Below, one piece after another: positions 28,901 to 37,900 of a stretch of DNA of 64,000 nucleotides. Each line of letters begins with the position of its first letter. Within the stretch, counting starts at the first letter, position 1. The position numbers were made by a program, and so were the translations under genes. The notes under the pieces are model-generated. The model made no database searches, had not been told where the DNA came from, and saw only the letters and a list, made by a program, of their open reading frames with translations. Source of the DNA: Euborellia annulipes (taxonomy: Eukaryota; Arthropoda; Insecta; Dermaptera; Anisolabididae); contig JAKCPI010015324.1 in assembly GCA_023213315.1 (NCBI GenBank), positions 23,577 through 87,576 of the forward strand, in the 5' to 3' direction.

Positions 28901-31900
28901 TTGTTCCCAGACAGACAGACAGACCATGTCACGAAAACCACTTTTTGGATTCAGGGGACCTCAAAACGTGTATATCCATCAAAATCTTGACATCGAATTT
29001 TTGACATGAATCCAATACTTTCTCTCTCTATATATTAACAATATATAGAGGTAAGAGAAAGTAATAAATAGAATATATTCTAATTTATTCAAAACAATTA
29101 TAATACTCGCTCCGAAAAAATATTTTTGGCCTGTTCTTATTTTACTAATTGATATTTCCTCAAACTCATGATCCGTTTGATATTATAATAATCATTTGAA
29201 CGAAGAATAAAAATTATCAGGATCGAATAAATGTACAATTCTAATTAATAAACTATTAGCTAATTATATATGTCACGCAATGTTTTCTAATCGTGAATCA
29301 AAGAGCTGGAAATTTTATCTTCAGAACGGAACTCGATAAGCCTATCAAAGAATTTGGATTAATTTCAGGGCCGTTGTTAAAAAATTTCGTTCTTAGAATT
29401 TTCTGATTGTTTATTGTATTGTTCGAATTAATAATAATTGACTCCTTGAGTTCGGTTTAATTCCATTCACTAATTAATAAAATTTACATGTTACCTGTTT
29501 ACGTCACATTATCTAGTATTAGCATAAAAGAATTGTATGACATGTTTTATAAACATCTATCACAAGTTACGTCATTTTATTTACGATGAAATATTTAAAT
29601 TATCTACTTATGTAGTCTACTTCTTTATTAAAAAACGGTATTGTTCTACGTCAAAATAATTGGTTTAAAATAGGCCTTCGTTTTTTAAAAAGATTTTCGA
29701 CATCAAAGGCATTTAAAAAGTTCATATTTATTTTAATTGATTTATTTTAAGCCGATTCATTTGAAATAAATTTTTACTTCCTCTTACCTATATTTCTATG
29801 TTAATATGTTAATTAATTATCATTCATTTATGTGTTGACTAAATAATAAATTATCAATTTTCGGCATATGAAACTATTCAGATTCCTAGATTCCTAAATT
29901 AAATGGTAGCCAATATTGTGATTTAGAATCGTTGCGGTTAAGTGATGCCAAGCGCGGCGAAAGCCCGACTAGGGACCCCGTGTGGAACGTTCCCCGGTAG
30001 CCATTGTATAAAATATATTTATAAATAAATTCAACCCCTAAATGGCCTCAAAGCCGAAAAGGGTTTTAAAAAAATTGCAATTTAAGAAAAATTTCATCTC
30101 TTGAAACGAGAATCGATCCTCTGAACCGTATTCAAGACCCACTAGAGCCTTCCTATTTTCTTAAAGTTATATTAGAACCTCTTCAAAAGATAGCAAAATC
30201 AACAGGAAATTTAAATTTAATACAAGCAAGAAAAATATGAAAAAAATTTTCAAATAAAACATTAAATACAATTTCTAAATAGTGAAATGAAAAGGAGCCT
30301 GGCCTTATTTTCTCTCTCACAACATCAATTTCGGTCCTTAGTGACTATATGAAATTTAGAGAGTTTGCCATTATCATTAAAATGATAAAAAAAATAATCA
30401 GAAAGTGAGGTCACACTCTCCCTTGGTTGAAAAAATTCCATCTTTTTTCAAACAAGACTACCTAGTTAATAAAAGATTTTTTCCAATTCTTATCAAATTA
30501 TTTATTTATTTAGGATTCTCTTCTTCTTTTTTCTTTGCCTTTATTATTCCCGCGGTGCGAGGTCGGCGGTAAAGGGGTTGGCAGAATGGGTTTTTTGCGA
30601 CCGGAAGAAATAAAACAGACCGGCCCGTCGCACGATCTGACGCCTGTTGAAAATATAGAAGGAAGGGACAGAAGAAAGACTGCTAGTCTTAGCACGGGTA
30701 GCTCGAGGTCGCCATCCATGTACCACAAGATGTGGGCCCGTGAGCAAATTTATTTAATGCAATCAACTTTTAAAACGCAAGTTTGGAGCAAAGGTGCTAT
30801 GGGAAACTAAATATATCACGATACAAAAAAAATCTTATGCGACTAGTCACATCAGATTTTTTTCGATTAGATTTCAGAAAGCACGCAATTATCATATTTA
30901 TTTCAAAATGTTTGTTGATCTTGCAAAAATAATAGAGAGATTTCCTTTTATTTTCTAATTCTTGACAGATTTCGATGTCGTGTTATTTGGATTCGTGTTC
31001 CGAGGCTATTTGTAGTTCTATGAGCACTTGAGTTTAACGCCCAAAACGATGCAAGCAGGTTGTTAGCCTAGCGTGCATCCATCTCGTCTCCTAATAAATA
31101 AAAGCAACTTCGTTTCTTCTTCAAATTTTTTATTATTATTTTAATTATCTTTATATCCCATTTGACAGGTTCAAACACACTCGACGTCTATCAAAATTTC
31201 ATAAACGAGAGAAATGAACAAACTTCTTGAGAGAATCAATCAATAAAGAAACTCTAAAGAGGATATCTAATTTTATTTTGTCTATAAATAACAAGAATTC
31301 AAATTTAATTTGTGACCGATTAATTTGAATAAATAAGGATGTGTTCAATATGATTTCTGATGCCGAAAAAGACACTTTAAAAATAACGTTTAACTAGCGA
31401 TGAGAAGTGGCTGTAGACTTTGAATTGGGTATAGGAGACTTTGCAGCCAAGGAATTAAATTAAAAAAAAAAGTTTATTTAATTGTTAACCGTCGACGTTT
31501 CGGTCGTAAAACACGACCTTCCTCAGGACGATTAATAGTTAGAAAACAAGATTAACAGTATTACATTTAATTATCATTGTAAATTATATTAATACAATAT
31601 TTACAATGATAATTAAATGTAATACTGTTAATCTTGTTTTCTAACAATTAATCGTCCTGAGGAAGATCGTGATTTGCGACCAAAACGTCAACGGTTAACA
31701 ATTAAATAAACTTTTTTTTTTTTAATTTAATTCCTTGGATGCAAAGTCTCCTATACCCAATTTAAAAATAATTAGTCCTTGAAAACATGCAACCAGGACT
31801 GTAGGCAGAAAATTTTTAAACGATTCGAGTGATCCCCCCCCCTTCACCAAATAATAAATTTTATAAAATATAAAATATTTTTTATAATTTCTTAAAGCCC

Positions 31901-34900
31901 TCGGGGCATGGTGTAGAGGTTAGCATGCTAACCTCATATACCAAACGTCGCGGGTTCGGAACCCAGGCAGTCCGATGATTTTATTTAAGCCATTTGGATA
32001 CCAGATGGCTTAAATATGGACTAATAATAGATAAATTAATAAATAACGGTTATCGTAAAAGTCTTATATGGCCTAAGTTGCCGAGAAGACTGTGTGAATG
32101 TGAGTGTGAATGAGAAAAAAGTGTGAATGTTAAAAAAAAAAAAAAAAAAAAATTAAACAGCGATGGGTAAAATACTTTGACAAGGATTAGCGACCCGACA
32201 AATTCGGGCGATCTGATCCGTTATTCCGATCCAATTTTGAAAAAGGATCACTGTTCCGAATCTCAAATCCAGATCCGAAAATCCGTTCTGAACTTTATTT
32301 TTAGGTGTTTGAATGAATCAAAAGGATATTCGTTTATTAAAAAGTAAAGATTTTTAAAGGATTGCAAAAATCCTTCAAAAAAGATTAGCGATCCGATCCT
32401 AGAACCAGAGAGCAAAAATTATTTCTACTAGATTCAAGATCCTCTCCCAAAAAAGGATTTCGACCCAGATTCGAAAATCCTGGATCGGTCCTAATGTTCG
32501 GATGGATCTCGATCCTGCCTCTAAAAAAGGGGGGGGCTCTGTTCTTAAGAGTGTTTTAAATTTATTATTTTTTTTTTTTGGAATTTCTGGAAGAGAGGAA
32601 GGGGGGTTGAGACCTCCATATCCCCCCTGGCCCTGGCTACGCCCCAGCATGCAATTTTTTTCCATTTTCTAAATTCTCTAATAAATTCTACGTGAAACTA
32701 AATATTTTCCTCCTACAAATTCGTGTTTTTTTTTTTATTTTTAACACCAATTACCAAAATAAATTTATTATGAAAGCTCTAAGCTGATGCATATTTTTAA
32801 ATAGTGTCTATTTCTATCATGTGAAAAGTGAATTTAGGTGTGAGAAAATAAATTCCCGGAAATTTCTATGTGCGTAGAGTTTTCATATAAATTTATGAAT
32901 GGATTTTCTTTACTGTGATTTTAACAAAATTTCTTAACCGAACTTCACTTGGCTGAGAGTCAACGCCGACAGAGAAACTCTTCCTAGATGACCAACTGAC
33001 CCCCAAATAGACCACCTCTCGTGACCCCCAGGATTTCCTGATGGGTCACCCATCCAAATACTTGGAGATGTAAATAAAAGCGTGACGAATTTTCTCATGC
33101 TAAAAGAATCTGGTGTGACTGGTCGCACAGTACACAACTTTCTCTTATCTTCGGTTGGATTAGCATATATAAGTAATAAGAGAAAGTAGAAAAATTAAAT
33201 TTAGATCTACAAAAAAAATATAGGATAATTTTTATACAATTTCCAAAAGATTTTATTTATTGAAATTATTTTTAAAAATCTGGTGTGATGATCGCACAGC
33301 TCTTACCTTCGGTAATCAAAAGTTATGCACCGTGTTGGTCACACCAGATTTTTTGTGTCGATATATATTTAGTTTCCCATAGCACCTTAGTTCCAAATTT
33401 GCATTCTAAATGTTGACTGCTTGAAATAAACTCTGGTTATTTTTCAAAATTTTATTCTCATATTTGAATATTTTATACACAATAGAGCAGCGGTTCCCAA
33501 CCCGTGGGCCGCGGGCTGATTGGAACAGGGACGCAGACGTCTAATGAAAGATAAAAATTATTACTTATAATTAATTAAAGAGCCGAAAAAAAGTTCGACT
33601 TTTGTCAATTTTGAGACTTTTCCAGAAACGACTTTTGCGACTTTTTTGACGCTTTTTTTGCCTGTCAGAGACTTTTTTTGAAAAAAGCGATTTTTTTCAA
33701 TTTTTTTAATATAATATGCTTTCTTTAATTTTTCATTTTGGGCCGAGTTTTTTTCTTTTTTTAAATTTATTTAGACCATGTTCCTATTTATTTCAATTGA
33801 TTTGTATCCAAATCATTTAATATATAAGTTTTCGGAGAAAAATACACTGCTTTCCACATTAAAATAATTTATTTTACAATGGCTTCTCATATTAAAATTT
33901 TATAATTTAAAATACGCTACGGATATTTAAAAAAATTTAAATTAATTTTTACTTTCTCTTATCTTAATATGCATATAGGGTGGTCCTGATCCATAGAGGT
34001 CATATTTTTTCCATCGCCTTTGAACTTTGAGAATTTTCAAGATTGTCCTAAAACCTTTGTTTTCGTCCACAAGGGAGTAAATTAATTTCAAATTACAATA
34101 AAACTAGAAATTTATTATTTAGAATCTTTTATTGCTTAAAATTACCTCAAATAATACATAATTAATAGAACGAATAGGGATAGATTAAATTGTTTCATCT
34201 GTCAAAGTTCCTCAGCATAAATCTGTTCATACTGCTATTTCTTTTTCATTTCATATTTATTTGTCAATCGTATTTTTCAGTTCGATTATATTTAACAAAT
34301 ATGTCAGTAGTTTAGTGTTTAGTCAATTCCGAATTGAGGTTTTTATTCATGAATATCAATATCTTATTCAAATGAATAGGTCTCGAAAATAATTTAAATA
34401 AAATGATATACAAGGTGTCCGAGTTATCAAAAGAACATACAGTGAATTTTGAATTTATGTTAAATTTTCAACTACTTTTAGGACTCCAGAACTCAATAAA
34501 TGTCGTTTTGTAAATTATGATCAATGATGTTTTGTTTTTGTTTTTGTTTTTTTTTGGTAATCAATATATCCAAATTCTGACAAAAAATTACTTTTTTGAA
34601 TTTAAAAATAAATTTTTCATAGAAAACCGGCTGCATCTTGAATTGTTGCGACTAAACAAATTTCTAATGATGGAAAGCAGCCAACAGGAAAATGGTAAAT
34701 CTTGTTGACAGTCACGGTTAATTTGCCTTCTTTTTTCGTTTTGTTGGCTCCCTTCCATCGTTCGAAATTTGTTTATTTTTGCATAAAAAAATTCTATGCC
34801 CTAGATTTTATTCGCGATAAAAAAAAAAAGTGATTATATTAAAATTAAAGTTACCGTTCGTTCTCTGGGGTTTTTACCTTTTCTTAATTTCTTTTTGTGA

Positions 34901-37900
34901 ATTCAATTAAAATAATAAAAAAATATTTATACAAATATAAAAAAAATTTAAATAAGAAAGCCACCATCAGAGCCACAAAATTAAAAAATAAAATTAACGA
35001 AAAAAGCAGCCTAAGTCGCGTTTATAGACAAAAATACTATTGATATGAATTCAGTATTGAACAAAACGCATAATCGCTGCGTGCTGTTTGCAAGATGAAT
35101 TAGCCTATAATATAAAAAAAAAAATAAACTTCCTTATTTGGATGAATCTAATCATTTCGTTCCTCTTTAGCCTATGTTTAATTATAACATCAAGGCCTTC
35201 ACACATATTCTCCAATACGTCAGATGACCTTCTGGGTTATTTATGATTTTTTTACAAAAAGATTTGACCCTTACTTATCCTCTTTTATGAATAGTCTGGT
35301 CATAATCTACCCTCAGCCCAGAATAAAAATAGTTTTATATGAATAAATTAAAATATTCCTAGTTTAAATTTAGCAGAAAGGTGCAAATTTCTATAATAAA
35401 AAATTTAAATAAAATAATGCTTTTATTTAAATCTTGCTCAGGGGCCCACATCTTGTGGGTACGTGGATGGCGACCACGAGCTGCCCTAGCTGGGACTGGC
35501 AGTACTTTGTTCTTTGCATGTTAGTCTCTTTCCTTCTATATTTTCAACAGGCGTCAGACCGTGCGACGGGTCGGCCTGTTCTCTTCCCTCCCCTTCCCTT
35601 GAATTAAATTCCGCCGACCCCGCACCGTGGGAATAATCAGCCGAAAAAGAAGAATGCTTTTATTTAAATTGAAATAAAAAGCGAGAAACACTTTCATTTT
35701 TGTTGTTAAAATTGTTGAATATACTGTGTATATATTAAAATAAAAGCGTGGGGCGCTACAATCGTTTAATGTTTGTCCCATCGATTATTTTCAATGACCC
35801 CCCCCCCCCATACTCTTTTATTTTAAGACATAAATATTCAACAATTTTAACAACGAAAATTAAATTATTTCTCTTTTTTTAGTTCAATTTAAATAAAAGG
35901 ATTAAAAATTCTTTTTATTATGAATATATTGCAATATTAAATTTTTTAGTCTTTTTAATTGAAGACAAAAAAGAAAAGTGACCCATAAATATGAAATTTC
36001 AGTAAATTTGTAACTCATTTAAAGAGACCGGAGGGAATGTCAAGAACAAAGAAGCACAGCTAAGTAGCAAGCACCACTCAACCCCTGAATGGGTGGCCCA
36101 GGGGAAGAACGCTGTTGAACGCTCGCCGGAAGTGAGAGAGAGGCCTACAAATATTTTTTAATATTCATATTCATATAGTTGAAATTTAAAATAAAAGCCA
36201 TAGCAGCCGAAAGACTTAGAGAAAAATATATAGAAGAGAACCAGACCTACGTTCAGAACTTATTTTAACCGAGGACGAATTTGGATTCCAAATGGTATAT
36301 AAATAAATGCGCCTAGATACCCATATCACATATATTGTAATAACATAATTCAGTATCATTTAAAGCATATAGACTTTAATTAATTTCTTAAAATATATCG
36401 ATAAAATTATTTTCAATCATTTGAAAAAATTTTATTTATTTCAAGCCATTGTTTATTTTTATAAAAATTTTATCCTTAGAAAAGAATGCGAATGAATGAA
36501 GTTCTTTGTTTTATTTGATTCTCTCTCCACCAAGGGACAGACGGATAGCTGAATATTTGCATTAGACTGATGTAACCCTCAACCGTAAAAGCAATTCATT
36601 TGAATTCCTTTTGCGAATAAATCCTCTACAAAAGGGCCAAAAATAAGAACAAGACCAACAATATCAAATAAGCCTCGTACAGTTTTTAATGAAAAAAATA
36701 GCCTTTAGTTATTCCAAAATTAAAATTAAATGTCAGCTGTGCACTGTTTCTATCTTTAGAAGAGATGCCCGACCCTTTTGTTAATTCATTGCAGTGTTGA
36801 GTAATCCATTGTTGAATACGGGTCGTTTTCTATATAATTAAATTTTTGGTTCAAATCTGAATAATCAAAGAGGTTATTGCGAATCTTGTTTATAAACATG
36901 TTATTATCTAAGGTTAGTGATATTTATTAATGAGTTTATTTTTACTTTCTCTTACCTATATGTATATGTTAACATACATTAGGCCTATATAGAAAATATT
37001 GGATTGATGCATAAAAAAAAATTCGATGTCGAGATTTTGATGAATATACACGTTTTGAGGTCCCCTGAATCAAAAAAAGTGATTTTCACGACATGGTCAT
37101 AGGAAAGATAGGAGAAATGGTTGCCATGGTAACAAAATATTTTGATAAATAAATAAATAGTTGATAAATTTTTCAAATTCAAATGTACCGTACTGTCGGA
37201 AACTAAATATATCTCGACACAAAAAAATCTGGTGTAAAAGCACAGAACACCACCTTTTGATTAAATCACTCATACTTTTTTTCAAAGGCTCTAATTCACA
37301 AGCCAATAAGCTCCCTTATTTAAAAAATAACATTATGACGAAATTTTCTTCGATAGGTCACTGGACTCTCTAATCAAACTAATGAACCTGAAATTTTAAG
37401 CCACCAATTGACTTTTTATAGACTGCCCTTTTCTCACTGTATTTTTAGCGCAAGTAAAGAATGAGTCAATTATTTTGGGCTTTCTTGTTTTAGAATTTAA
37501 CCAAAGTTTTTTAGAGGATGAAAAATTTTTATCTTTAAAAAAAAGACACAAATAAAAAACTTTTTATGTTATTTTGTATTTCAAAAATTAAATATTTTTT
37601 GTAAGTTTTTGTCTTATAATTTACTTTAATATCTAATTTCAGGCCGCAGACCTATGGAGTCGTACGGTTCTCACAAGGCTTCAGTTCGCCTTAGGCAGAG
37701 GGTCTTCGAGCAAGGGTTCACGGTTACAATATCTGACTGGCGGGGATGCCGATCAATTAAGTTGGGAATTACGTCAGGGTCCTGCTGCTGCTGCTTACGC
37801 GGTTCAAGGCCGGCGACCACGCATGGAAGACCGTTTTGTCGTACTTCAAGATATCGGCAAGACCGGTGTCTCGTTGTTCGCGATATTCGATGGCCACGGC

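Larger units (their letters stand above)
26000..37642 (+). other. PPM1L intron 1, 11.6 kb
   Basis: The donor is GTGAGT and the acceptor CTAATTTCAG. Apart from the GC-rich island at 26560-26745, the content is repeats: S1, T2 and T3 SINEs, HER copies, a 344-bp palindrome, a hAT end and 5S-like remnants. The sense strand carries a CAACAA microsatellite (26083-26101). 29100-29670, 30070-30500, 34320-35400 and 36150-36940 are AT-rich with nothing I can name. Confidence 0.8.

Noticed and set aside
31897..32152. tRNA gene call from A-box and B-box-like sequence
   Set aside because: It does not fold into a cloverleaf, is followed by a conserved non-tRNA body and poly-A, and has relatives at 418, 12938 and 61756: a SINE.
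32934..33137. Minus-strand 67-codon frame
   Set aside because: No family resemblance; it covers a 5S-like remnant and the end of a hairpin-ended repeat.
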